This document shows, one piece after another, positions 43,379 through 50,940 of a stretch of DNA of 64,000 nt. Each line of letters opens with the position of its first letter. The first letter of the stretch is position 1. The stretch spans positions 248,001 to 312,000 of the forward strand of contig CANLWG010000003.1 of NCBI GenBank assembly GCA_947494715.1, in the 5' to 3' direction. The notes under the pieces are model-generated. The model was not told the origin of the DNA. It searched no databases and saw nothing but the letters and a program-made list of their open reading frames with translations. The DNA comes from an uncultured Flavobacteriaceae bacterium. GTDB taxonomy: Bacteria > Bacteroidota > Bacteroidia > Flavobacteriales > Flavobacteriaceae. The position numbers were made by a program, and so were the translations under genes.

Positions 43379-44275
43379 TTAGTTCAATTGGGGCTTGGGC
43401 TTTCTACTGGCCAAGTAGACACCCAATAAGACAAAACAGGCCGCCACAATTTTTAGGGTTGTTAGACTATCCTTTCCCGTGGCTACGGCATATAGGATTC
43501 CAATAAGCGGTTGTATATACACAAAGGCACTTAACGTGGAGGCCTTTAATTGGGTCAATGCAAAAATATTGAAGAGATAGGTACAGAAAGTAGTTCCAAC
43601 CACCACGAAAACAATACTCCAAATAATCTCCGAGGGTAAATTGACCCAATCGATTTCGGTGACCTCGGTATACCCAAAAGGCAAACAAATAAAGATTCCA
43701 AGGGTAAAGAGCCATTTCATAAATGTAAACGGATGGTATTTGGCAATCAGTATCTTTGCCACAATGAGATAGGAGCCATAGAAAACAGAGTTCATAAAAA
43801 TCAAAAAATTACCCAAAGGAATATTGGGAGCATCTTGCCGAACCTCGGACCCAAATATTATAAGTCCTAAAGCACCTAGTAGACCTATGGTAATGCCCAA
43901 AACTTTTCGCGGCACTATTTTTTCTTTGATGAGCAGGGCCGATAATATTAAAACAATTATTGGTGTAGTAGTAATTAAAACCGCACTGTTGATAGGTGTT
44001 GATAGAGAAAGCCCTTTAAAAAAGACCAACATATTCACGCCCATGCCCAGGATAGCACAGACCAACATTCGTAAATAATCTTTTTTCTCGATTTTCTCCT
44101 TAGGCCCGAAAACTGAGATTATCCAAAACAAGATGGCCGCCCCTACAACCCGAAACATAATGAAGCCAAAGGGCTGCACATAATGGGGCATTACCCCTTT
44201 GGCAATGGTATGGTTAAGGCCATAAATGATTGTGGCCCCTATGGCAGCTAGTATGGCGAGTGTGCGCTTGTTCAA
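43379..44275 (-). CDS. EamA (DMT) family transporter
   Basis: A 298-residue protein with ten hydrophobic helices in two EamA repeats. The first repeat starts AILAAIGATIIYGLNHTIAKGVMPHYVQPF; the second begins about residue 150. EamA proteins export or import amino acids, nucleosides or other small metabolites. It is convergent with the epimerase gene. Its start overlaps the stop of the ArsC-like gene by four bases, so the two share a transcript. Confidence 0.9.
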   Translation of the reverse strand: MNKRTLAILAAIGATIIYGLNHTIAKGVMPHYVQPFGFIMFRVVGAAILFWIISVFGPKEKIEKKDYLRMLVCAILGMGVNMLVFFKGLSLSTPINSAVLITTTPIIVLILSALLIKEKIVPRKVLGITIGLLGALGLIIFGSEVRQDAPNIPLGNFLIFMNSVFYGSYLIVAKILIAKYHPFTFMKWLFTLGIFICLPFGYTEVTEIDWVNLPSEIIWSIVFVVVGTTFCTYLFNIFALTQLKASTLSAFVYIQPLIGILYAVATGKDSLTTLKIVAACFVLLGVYLASRKPKPQLN

Positions 44276-44634
44276 GGCCGTATAGCAACTTTTGCGGCAT
44301 CGACCACCTTTTTGCTATTCCCTATAAAAATTTGGCCATCTACCAAAATCACCGGACGCTTCAAAAAAGTGTAATGATCCAGAATTAAATCCCTATAGTC
44401 GTTTTCGGTCAGGTTTTTCTCCCCAAGATTACGCTGCCGAAAAAGCATGGCCCTACGGCTGAACAAAGCCTCATAGCTGGTGGATAGCTCGTGCATCTCT
44501 TCTAATTGTGAAGCAGTTATAGGCTCCGTTTTTATGTCCTGTAGCTCTACTCCGTCCAAAGGTTCCAATTCCTTGAGAATACGTTGGCAGGTAGTACATG
44601 TACTTAGGTGGTATATTTTTCGCATTTGATACAT
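44272..44634 (-). CDS. ArsC/Spx-type thiol protein (YffB-like)
   Basis: A 120-residue thioredoxin-fold protein of the ArsC/Spx family with CTTC at residues 13-16. The remaining motifs are EELHELST-like helices, the RRAMLFR segment and PVILVDGQIFIGNSK near the end. The second cysteine pair of true arsenate reductases is absent, so it is more likely a YffB/ArsC-like redox protein or Spx relative than an arsenate reductase. It overlaps the EamA gene by 4 bp. The start could also be the ATG of residue 4. Confidence 0.87.
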   Translation of the reverse strand: MYQMRKIYHLSTCTTCQRILKELEPLDGVELQDIKTEPITASQLEEMHELSTSYEALFSRRAMLFRQRNLGEKNLTENDYRDLILDHYTFLKRPVILVDGQIFIGNSKKVVDAAKVAIRP

Positions 44635-44774
44635 TTTTTAATTTCCAAATGTAGATATAAGTGCCTACCTGAAAGTCGAGACAAGCAGGAAGAAATCTAA
44701 ATTGGCATCATTAGTTTAGTCGGTTACAAAGAAACCAATTTCTAGTAAGATAGTCTACACTTTCTAATTGTAAT

Positions 44775-45473
44775 CTAGGTTTTGGCCAACGCAAAATCCA
44801 CTGCTTTTTGCGCATGAATTTGGGTTGTATTGAATGTTGGGATGGCTATGTCCGATTCCGGAATCAACAAAGGCAGTTCCGTACATCCTAGGATAACACC
44901 TTCCGCTCCTTCTGTTGCCAGGTTTTCAATGATTTGGACACAAACCCGTTTTGAGGTCTCTGTAAATTTGCCCTTGACCAGTTCGTCGTAAATAATATTA
45001 TGGACAGTTTGCCTTTCCTTCTCGGATGGAATGATAACTTCCAATTGGTATTTGTCTTCTAAAATTTTAGTATAGAAATCCTTTTCCATGGTAAACTTTG
45101 TACCTAATAACGCAATCTTTTTTAGACCCATGGCTTGGATTGCCTCTCCCGTGGCATCGGCAATATGTAAAAAGGGAATAGCGGTAGATTGGGTTATGCG
45201 GTCGCTTACCAAATGTATGGTATTGGTACAAAGTAGGGTCATGTCCGCACCGGCCTTCTCCAATTTAATGGCATGATTGGCCATAAGATCACCAATTTTA
45301 TTCCAATTCCCCTGAAAGGTAAGCTCTTCTATTTCCGAAAAATCAACGGAAGTCATAATACTCTTTGCCGAATGGGAACCACCCAAACGTTCCTTGACGA
45401 TCGAATTGGTATACTCATAATATATCTTTGATGATTCCCAACTCATACCCCCTATTAATCCTATTGTTTTCAT
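44775..45473 (-). CDS. aspartate/glutamate racemase family protein
   Basis: A 232-residue member of the Asp/Glu racemase family. The N-terminal GLIGGMSWESS loop and the two catalytic cysteines are present (CTNTIH at about residue 83 and GCTELP at about residue 195). These enzymes racemise aspartate, or hydantoin or maleate in relatives, without cofactor. D-aspartate is a possible product. It lies downstream of a 46-residue small gene and an ArsR-type regulator on the same strand. Confidence 0.9.
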   Translation of the reverse strand: MKTIGLIGGMSWESSKIYYEYTNSIVKERLGGSHSAKSIMTSVDFSEIEELTFQGNWNKIGDLMANHAIKLEKAGADMTLLCTNTIHLVSDRITQSTAIPFLHIADATGEAIQAMGLKKIALLGTKFTMEKDFYTKILEDKYQLEVIIPSEKERQTVHNIIYDELVKGKFTETSKRVCVQIIENLATEGAEGVILGCTELPLLIPESDIAIPTFNTTQIHAQKAVDFALAKT

Positions 45474-45491
45474 GTTGTTTTGTTTCTACAG

Positions 45492-45632
45492 TTATTTTGT
45501 TTTGGACATTTCTGAAGCTCCATCAATCATTACCGATGTTAGCCAGTCTTTGATAAGGCGAATCGTTTTAAAACTTTTTTTCTCCAAGTAATAGTCGTAA
45601 TCGTGAAGCGTACATTCCAGTTTATTTCTCAT
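45492..45632 (-). CDS. 46-residue small protein
   Basis: ATG at 45632 and TAA at 45492 frame 46 residues. The sequence is mixed polar and aromatic (LHDYDYYLEKKSFKTIRL) and looks like a small soluble helical protein. It lies 18 bp before the racemase gene and 68 bp after the ArsR-type gene, all on one strand. No family was recognised. Coding support is modest. Confidence 0.4.
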   Translation of the reverse strand: MRNKLECTLHDYDYYLEKKSFKTIRLIKDWLTSVMIDGASEMSKTK

Positions 45633-45700
45633 GTTGTTGCTTGCTAATGGTTAACATATTCATATTTCGCTAATTATCGATTTGTAATTCTAAAAAAACA

Positions 45701-46003
45701 CTATAATTCCTTACTTAAGGAATTGATATAGGTTTCGATTACTTTTTCATTTCTTCTGTAATAGGTCCATTTTCCATGTCTCGTGGGGATAACTAAATCC
45801 ACATTTTGCATGGCGGTCAAATACGTTGAGATGGTGGATTGTGATAATCCCGTCTTGTCCTGAATGAAACCAACGCAAACACCATCGTCAAAATGATCGA
45901 TATCTTGGTGTGGTGGAAAATTCGATTCCGGATCTTTTAACCATTTTAAGATGTTCACCCGTGTCTCGTTTGATAATACTTTACTAATTTCGACGATGTC
46001 CAT
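45701..46003 (-). CDS. ArsR-type winged-helix regulator
   Basis: A 100-residue winged-helix protein (DIVEISKVLSNETRVNILKWL start, recognition helix GLSQSTISTYLTAMQ, wing TRHGKWTYYRRN). I take the ATG at 46003; the longer frame from 46021 would translate through a TATCTTTG -7 box. Metal-binding cysteines of classical ArsR (CVC) are absent; one Cys (about residue 43) remains. It is divergent from the DinB-like gene with a 20-bp inverted repeat between the two starts. Confidence 0.88.
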   Translation of the reverse strand: MDIVEISKVLSNETRVNILKWLKDPESNFPPHQDIDHFDDGVCVGFIQDKTGLSQSTISTYLTAMQNVDLVIPTRHGKWTYYRRNEKVIETYINSLSKEL

Positions 46004-46007
46004 GGGA

Positions 46008-46015
46008 CAAAGATA
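46008..46015 (-). promoter_or_regulatory. -7 box TATCTTTG of the ArsR-type gene
   Basis: The minus-strand TATCTTTG lies 5 bp before the ATG, so transcription would start at or near the start codon. Confidence 0.5.
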
Positions 46016-46027
46016 TAACATATTTAT

Positions 46028-46047
46028 ATATCTAGAATAATAGATAT
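46028..46047. promoter_or_regulatory. candidate ArsR-type operator
   Basis: ATATCTA (46028-46034) and TAGATAT (46041-46047) are exact reverse complements with a six-base spacer. The site lies between the divergent ArsR-type and DinB genes. Confidence 0.5.
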
Positions 46048-46083
46048 GAATTTTTTTAAGTCGATCTTTTTAAAACCTGCATT

Positions 46084-46545
46084 TTGGAGAAACTATTGAA
46101 TATTACTTTGCAAAACCGAAAAACCCTCCTCAACATTTTGGAAAATACACCTAAGGACATCTTGTTAAAGATTCCAAAGGGTTACCGAAACAATATTTGG
46201 TGGAACATTGCCCACGTAACGGTTACCCAGCAATTATTGGTATACAACTTGAGCAATGTACCCATGCTTGTTCCACAGGAACTAGTGGATAAATTCAGAA
46301 AAGGAACCATACCTGATAGTACCGCGACAGACGAAGAAATTAAACGGATAGCCTCCTTTTTGATTTCTACAATAGAACGAACGGAAGAGGATTTTAAAAA
46401 AGGGATCTTTACAGAATTTAACGAGTATACGACCAGTGTAAAAGTAACCTTAAAGGAGGTAGGGGATGCCATTGCCTTTAACGTTTTTCACGAAGGGTTA
46501 CATTTGGGCGCCATACTTTCATTGCGGAAAGCCCTTGTAAACTGA
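46084..46545 (+). CDS. DinB family protein
   Basis: A 153-residue four-helix protein of the DinB/YfiT family. The three metal histidines are placed as expected: NIAHV (about residue 44) and HEGLHLG (about residues 135-141). Members are mostly uncharacterised, some being thiol S-transferases. The frame begins with TTG at 46084; the next ATG would remove the first helix. It is divergent from the ArsR-type regulator, which may control it. Confidence 0.85.
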   Translation: MEKLLNITLQNRKTLLNILENTPKDILLKIPKGYRNNIWWNIAHVTVTQQLLVYNLSNVPMLVPQELVDKFRKGTIPDSTATDEEIKRIASFLISTIERTEEDFKKGIFTEFNEYTTSVKVTLKEVGDAIAFNVFHEGLHLGAILSLRKALVN

Positions 46546-46546
46546 C

Positions 46547-47290
46547 TTAGGACTTGCCCTTTTTCGCCAAATATTTTTTTACCTCCTCATAAGGAAGTGT
46601 CAATTCCAGTGGACCATCCGCATATGAGGCTACTTCATATGGGTTGTAACGGAGTTGTACGCCTTTTTCGGTAAAGCCAATATTTTCTGGAAGATAAAAG
46701 GAATCCTTCTCGAACATGAATCCAGTATGGTTAATGGGTTTGTCCAAAGGAATTTTTTCCTGCTCCCTGAATTTTATTTCTGCGAAACGTTCAAAATCGT
46801 CTTGATCTATAAAAAGCTGCCGGTTTTCAAGCTCCTTTCCCTTGCTTTTATCAAAATTCAAGAACTGTTTTGAGCTATATCCGTGGGCACCTCCAGTGAA
46901 TATATAAGAATTAAGCTCCAGGGTCAAAAGGGCATTATCCTCATAAATCACCTGGCCCTCGATTTTGGCTTCCCAACCTATGGTTTCATCGGTATAGAGC
47001 CGTTTAAGCTCCAGATAGCCATTTTTAAAAGATGCAATGGCCTCTTCCGGAGTAGAGGCGGCTATGTCCTCATCAAAATTAAGAATGGAAATGATTTCCT
47101 CTTCCAAGGCTGTATTGATGGTTGAGGCCAATTTGGTATTTTCCAATGCCTTTGGGATAGAAACGGATACTTCAGGGCAGTCCGCACATGTATCGCCATG
47201 TAAAACAAAAGGTTCAAATGTTAGTTTGTCATGGTTTTTACAACTTATAAGCAATACAGATATGAAGATAAAGCTAAATATAGGTCTCAT
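46547..47290 (-). CDS. RsiV-like lipoprotein (DUF4163/DUF3298)
   Basis: A 247-residue protein with a lipobox (VLLISC, Cys17). It carries a DUF4163-type N-terminal domain (TINTALEEEI...) and a C-terminal DUF3298 domain (IFTGGAHGYSSKQFLNFD, GVQLRYNPYEVASYADGP), the pair known from RsiV and PdaC. In RsiV this part binds lysozyme, in other proteins peptidoglycan. It probably acts in the periplasm or outer membrane. It is convergent with the DinB gene, one base between stops. Confidence 0.88.
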   Translation of the reverse strand: MRPIFSFIFISVLLISCKNHDKLTFEPFVLHGDTCADCPEVSVSIPKALENTKLASTINTALEEEIISILNFDEDIAASTPEEAIASFKNGYLELKRLYTDETIGWEAKIEGQVIYEDNALLTLELNSYIFTGGAHGYSSKQFLNFDKSKGKELENRQLFIDQDDFERFAEIKFREQEKIPLDKPINHTGFMFEKDSFYLPENIGFTEKGVQLRYNPYEVASYADGPLELTLPYEEVKKYLAKKGKS

Positions 47291-47321
47291 GTAATGTTAT
47301 TGTTTCAATGTTTGGGGTGCA

Positions 47322-47353
47322 ATTGTATGCTTCCAAAGATAACGATACATTTG
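47322..47353 (+). promoter_or_regulatory. Bacteroidota promoter of the cystathionine gamma-synthase gene
   Basis: -33 ATTG (47322-47325) and -7 TACATTTG (47346-47353) are 20 bp apart, the consensus layout. The start codon lies 18 bp after the -7 box. Confidence 0.75.
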
Positions 47354-47371
47354 CACCGATAATTATATGAT

Positions 47372-48526
47372 ATGAGCGAAAAAAAGTTAAAGTTCAACAG
47401 CAAGACCATTCATGGAGGGCAAGAACCGGACAAGGCCTATGGCGCTGTAATGCCTCCCATATATCAAACCTCAACTTATGCGCAGACCACTCCGGGAGGG
47501 CATCAGGGCTATGAGTATTCCCGTAGTGCCAACCCTACCCGGACCGCACTGGAGAATTCCTTGGCAAGTATAGAAAATGGAAAATATGGATTGGCCTTTG
47601 CAAGTGGACTGTCGGCTATGGATGCCGTCATTAAATTATTGAACCCAGGGGATGAGGTAGTCTCCACTAATGACCTCTATGGGGGAAGTTATCGTTTGTT
47701 CAAACAGGTTTTTGAAAAGTATGGCATTACCTTTCATTTTATAGGGATGCAGGATGCCAATACAATTGAACAATACATCAACGATAAAACGAAGCTTATT
47801 TGGGTGGAGACCCCGACCAACCCGATGATGAATATTGTTGATATAAAAGCGGTTTCCGTTTTGGCCAAAAAGCATAACCTTTTGCTGGCAGTTGATAATA
47901 CCTTTGCTACACCTTATTTGCAACAACCCCTAGACCTTGGTGCAGATATAGTTATGCACTCGGCTACCAAATATCTTGGTGGCCACAGTGATGTAGTGGT
48001 GGGCGCATTGGTGGTCAAGGAAAAGGAATTGGCGGATAAGCTCTATTTTCTTCAAAATGCTAGTGGTGCCGTTTGTGGACCAATGGACAGTTTTTTGGTA
48101 CTTCGGGGGATTAAGACCTTGCATGTACGCATGCAACGCCATTGTGAGAATGGCAGGGCGATCGCCGAATTTTTAAGGGGTCATCCTAAAATTGAAAAAG
48201 TGTATTGGCCTGGTTTTGTGGATCATCCCAACCACAGGGTCGCCAAAGGCCAGATGAAGGATTTTGGCGGAATGGTATCTTTTGTGACCAAAGGGAGCAA
48301 TTATGCCGATGCCATTAAGATAGTGGAAAGACTCCAAGTCTTTACGTTGGCCGAATCTTTGGGAGGGGTAGAGAGTTTGGCTGGTCACCCGGCAAGTATG
48401 ACCCATGCCAGTATTCCCAAGGAGGAACGGGAGAAAAGTGGAGTTGTAGATGCTTTGATCAGGTTAAGCGTAGGTATTGAGGATATCGACGATTTGACTA
48501 CAGATTTGGAACAGGCCATAGCATAG
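47372..48526 (+). CDS. metB: cystathionine gamma-synthase family PLP enzyme
   Basis: A 384-residue Cys/Met-metabolism PLP enzyme. The PLP lysine is in HSATKYLGGHSDVVVG (about residue 204). The phosphate-binding FASGLSAMDAV, the EYSRSANPTR arginine and the ESLGGVESLAGHPASMTH substrate loop are present. This group includes cystathionine gamma-synthase, beta-lyase and gamma-lyase; sequence alone does not separate them firmly, so the symbol is tentative. It has its own promoter with correctly spaced boxes. Confidence 0.88.
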   Translation: MSEKKLKFNSKTIHGGQEPDKAYGAVMPPIYQTSTYAQTTPGGHQGYEYSRSANPTRTALENSLASIENGKYGLAFASGLSAMDAVIKLLNPGDEVVSTNDLYGGSYRLFKQVFEKYGITFHFIGMQDANTIEQYINDKTKLIWVETPTNPMMNIVDIKAVSVLAKKHNLLLAVDNTFATPYLQQPLDLGADIVMHSATKYLGGHSDVVVGALVVKEKELADKLYFLQNASGAVCGPMDSFLVLRGIKTLHVRMQRHCENGRAIAEFLRGHPKIEKVYWPGFVDHPNHRVAKGQMKDFGGMVSFVTKGSNYADAIKIVERLQVFTLAESLGGVESLAGHPASMTHASIPKEEREKSGVVDALIRLSVGIEDIDDLTTDLEQAIA

Positions 48527-48751
48527 TCCTATCCTATTTTATGCAAAAAGAAGGAAGTGACTATTTCACTCTATAAGGTTTCAGTATATCCATATTTTAC
48601 TCTTTCCACAGAGTGCGGAAAAGTTAATATGAAATAGATATCAAGTAAACAAATTATCAAATTTTAGAAAAAAGAGGGATTAAATTATTGAAATATCATA
48701 ATTTCGCCCCATTATTTTATTTTCATCAATAATCTGTAAACATATAAGTTT

Positions 48752-50095
48752 ATGAAAGAAAAAATAAAAGCCTTTATGGACGAGGTGAGGTCCCGCAATG
48801 GTCATGAGCCGGAGTTCCTACAAGCGGTACAGGAAGTTGCCGATACGGTTATTCCATATATAGCGGATAACGAGATATATAACGGAAAGAATATTTTGTT
48901 GCGTATGGTAGAACCAGAGCGTTTGATTTCCTTTCGGGTTGCGTGGGTAGACGATGATGGGGAAATTCATGTGAACCGAGGCTACCGCATACAAATGAAT
49001 TCGGCCATCGGGCCATATAAAGGTGGACTTCGTTTTCATCCCACCGTAAATGCCAGTATACTAAAGTTTTTGGCTTTTGAACAGGTCTTCAAGAATAGTC
49101 TTACCACCTTGCCCATGGGTGGTGGAAAAGGAGGTTCTGATTTTGACCCCAAAGGCAAATCGGATGATGAGGTTATGCGGTTTTGCCATGCCTTTATGGC
49201 GGAGCTCTTTAGACATATTGGCCCTTTTACGGATATACCTGCCGGCGACATTGGCGTGGGAGCCCGGGAAATTGGATTTCTTTTTGGGATGTACAAAAGA
49301 ATTCAAAACGAGTTTACAGGAGTACTGACCGGAAAGGGGCTCTCCTGGGGCGGATCAAAAATACGTCCTGAGGCAACAGGTTATGGAACCGTATATTTTG
49401 CACAAGACATGTTGCTGACCAAAAATGATGATATTGATGGGAAAACGGTGGTGATCTCCGGTTCAGGGAATGTAGCCCAATACGCCGCGGAAAAAACATT
49501 ACAACTGGGAGGTAAAGTGGTTACTCTTTCGGATTCTGGAGGATATATCTACGACAAGGATGGCATAGATGAGGAGAAATTAGCCTTTGTAATGGACTTG
49601 AAGAATAATAAAAGGGGAAGGATTTCCAAATATGTGGACAAGTATCCATCTGCCGAATACCACAAGGGAAAAACACCTTGGGAAGTGCCTTGCGATATTG
49701 CATTGCCCTGTGCCACTCAAAACGAGCTCAATGCCGAAGATGCGGCAACCATGATCAAAAATGGTTGTATTTGTGTAGCGGAAGGAGCCAACATGCCTTC
49801 CACTTTGGAAGCTGTACATACCTTTCAAGATGCCAAAATCCTATTTGCACCAGGCAAGGCTTCCAATGCTGGAGGCGTGGCCACCTCTGGATTGGAAATG
49901 TCCCAAAACTCCCTTCGAATCAGTTGGACTAGGGAAGAGGTGGACGAAAGGTTAAAGGGTATTATGAAGGACATCCATGATTCCTGTATCGATCATGGCA
50001 TGGAAGCGGACGGATATTGCAACTATGTAAAAGGAGCAAATATTGCCGGCTTTGTAAAAGTCGCAGATGCTATGTTGGCCCAGGGTGTGATTTAA
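48752..50095 (+). CDS. gdhA: NADP-type glutamate dehydrogenase
   Basis: A 447-residue hexameric-type enzyme that makes glutamate from 2-oxoglutarate and ammonium. Signatures are GPYKGGLRFHP, the catalytic-lysine motif LPMGGGKGGSDFDPKGKS, PAGDIGVG, and the nucleotide-binding VISGSGNVAQYAAE. The length matches E. coli-type GdhA. A palindromic hairpin 28 bp downstream ends the gene. Ammonium-assimilation partners are not nearby. Confidence 0.96.
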   Translation: MKEKIKAFMDEVRSRNGHEPEFLQAVQEVADTVIPYIADNEIYNGKNILLRMVEPERLISFRVAWVDDDGEIHVNRGYRIQMNSAIGPYKGGLRFHPTVNASILKFLAFEQVFKNSLTTLPMGGGKGGSDFDPKGKSDDEVMRFCHAFMAELFRHIGPFTDIPAGDIGVGAREIGFLFGMYKRIQNEFTGVLTGKGLSWGGSKIRPEATGYGTVYFAQDMLLTKNDDIDGKTVVISGSGNVAQYAAEKTLQLGGKVVTLSDSGGYIYDKDGIDEEKLAFVMDLKNNKRGRISKYVDKYPSAEYHKGKTPWEVPCDIALPCATQNELNAEDAATMIKNGCICVAEGANMPSTLEAVHTFQDAKILFAPGKASNAGGVATSGLEMSQNSLRISWTREEVDERLKGIMKDIHDSCIDHGMEADGYCNYVKGANIAGFVKVADAMLAQGVI

Positions 50096-50123
50096 GGTAC
50101 AGGGCAGGATTAGAAGTTCTAAA

Positions 50124-50160
50124 TAAGACCTGTCAGGTTTTTGAAACCTGACAGGTCTTA
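50124..50160. repeat. perfect 17-bp palindromic (REP-like) hairpin
   Basis: 50124-50140 (starting TAAGACCTG) is the exact reverse complement of 50144-50160, with a three-base TTG loop. From memory the GACCTGTCAGGTTT palindrome recurs in many Bacteroidota genomes. Between gdhA and recO it may act as terminator; the T run is weak. Confidence 0.75.
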
Positions 50161-50219
50161 TATCTTTATCGAACTTCATATTTTTTCCGATTATCTTTAC
50201 GGTTACCTAACCGAAACCG

Positions 50220-50939
50220 ATGCAAGTAACCACCAAAGCCATAGTCTTATCTTCCATAAAATATGGGGATACCAGCTTGATTGTCAAGGCATACACTTTG
50301 TCAGATGGGTTAAAATCCTATTTGCTAAAGGGAGTGCTGGCGTCCAAAAAGGGGAAATTGAAATCGGCCTATTTTCAACCTTTGACCCAATTGGAATTAG
50401 TGGCCAACCACAAGAATAAAGGAACCCTGGAAAGCATTCGGGAAGTCAAGGTTTATTACCCGTATCAAACATTACATACTGATATTACCAAGAATGCCAT
50501 GACCCTTTTTTTGGCCGAAATGTTGGGGAATAGTATCTATGAGGAGGAACCTAATAATGGACTTTTTCACTTTTTGGAAGCCTCCATGCAATGGCTGGAT
50601 GCACATCGTGAAACCTCCAACTTTCATCTGTTTTTTTTATTGGATTTGACAAAATATTTGGGTTTCTATCCCGATACATCTTATGCGCATGAGGCTTATT
50701 TTGATCTTTTGGAAGGGGAGTTTACAAAAAAGCCATCGCTTCACCCCAATTTGACGGATAAAAATTTGGATTACTTCAAACAGTTTTTGGGCATAAATTT
50801 TGATAGGATACATACAATCAAAATGAACAAAACCGACCGACAAGAACTCCTAAAATCCCTTGTCCTGTACTATGAATTACATTTACAGGGGTTTCGAAGG
50901 CCCAAATCGCTTGCCGTTCTAAATGAAGTATTCCGCTAG
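50220..50939 (+). CDS. recO: DNA repair protein RecO
   Basis: A 239-residue protein with the N-terminal OB fold of RecO (QVTTKAIVLSSIKYGDTSLIVKAYT, GLKSYLLKGV) and an all-helical remainder. RecO loads RecA with RecF/RecR and anneals single strands. The zinc-binding cysteines of some RecO proteins are absent, as in other Bacteroidota. Its stop is one base before the start of the TonB-dependent receptor gene, so the two may be co-transcribed. Confidence 0.92.
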   Translation: MQVTTKAIVLSSIKYGDTSLIVKAYTLSDGLKSYLLKGVLASKKGKLKSAYFQPLTQLELVANHKNKGTLESIREVKVYYPYQTLHTDITKNAMTLFLAEMLGNSIYEEEPNNGLFHFLEASMQWLDAHRETSNFHLFFLLDLTKYLGFYPDTSYAHEAYFDLLEGEFTKKPSLHPNLTDKNLDYFKQFLGINFDRIHTIKMNKTDRQELLKSLVLYYELHLQGFRRPKSLAVLNEVFR

Positions 50940-50940
50940 T

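Noticed and set aside
44272-44634. arsenate reductase (arsC) as a firm gene name
   Set aside because: The catalytic CTTC pair fits the wider ArsC/Spx/YffB family; no arsenic-resistance genes are adjacent and the ArsR-type regulator 1 kb away lacks the metal-binding CVC motif.
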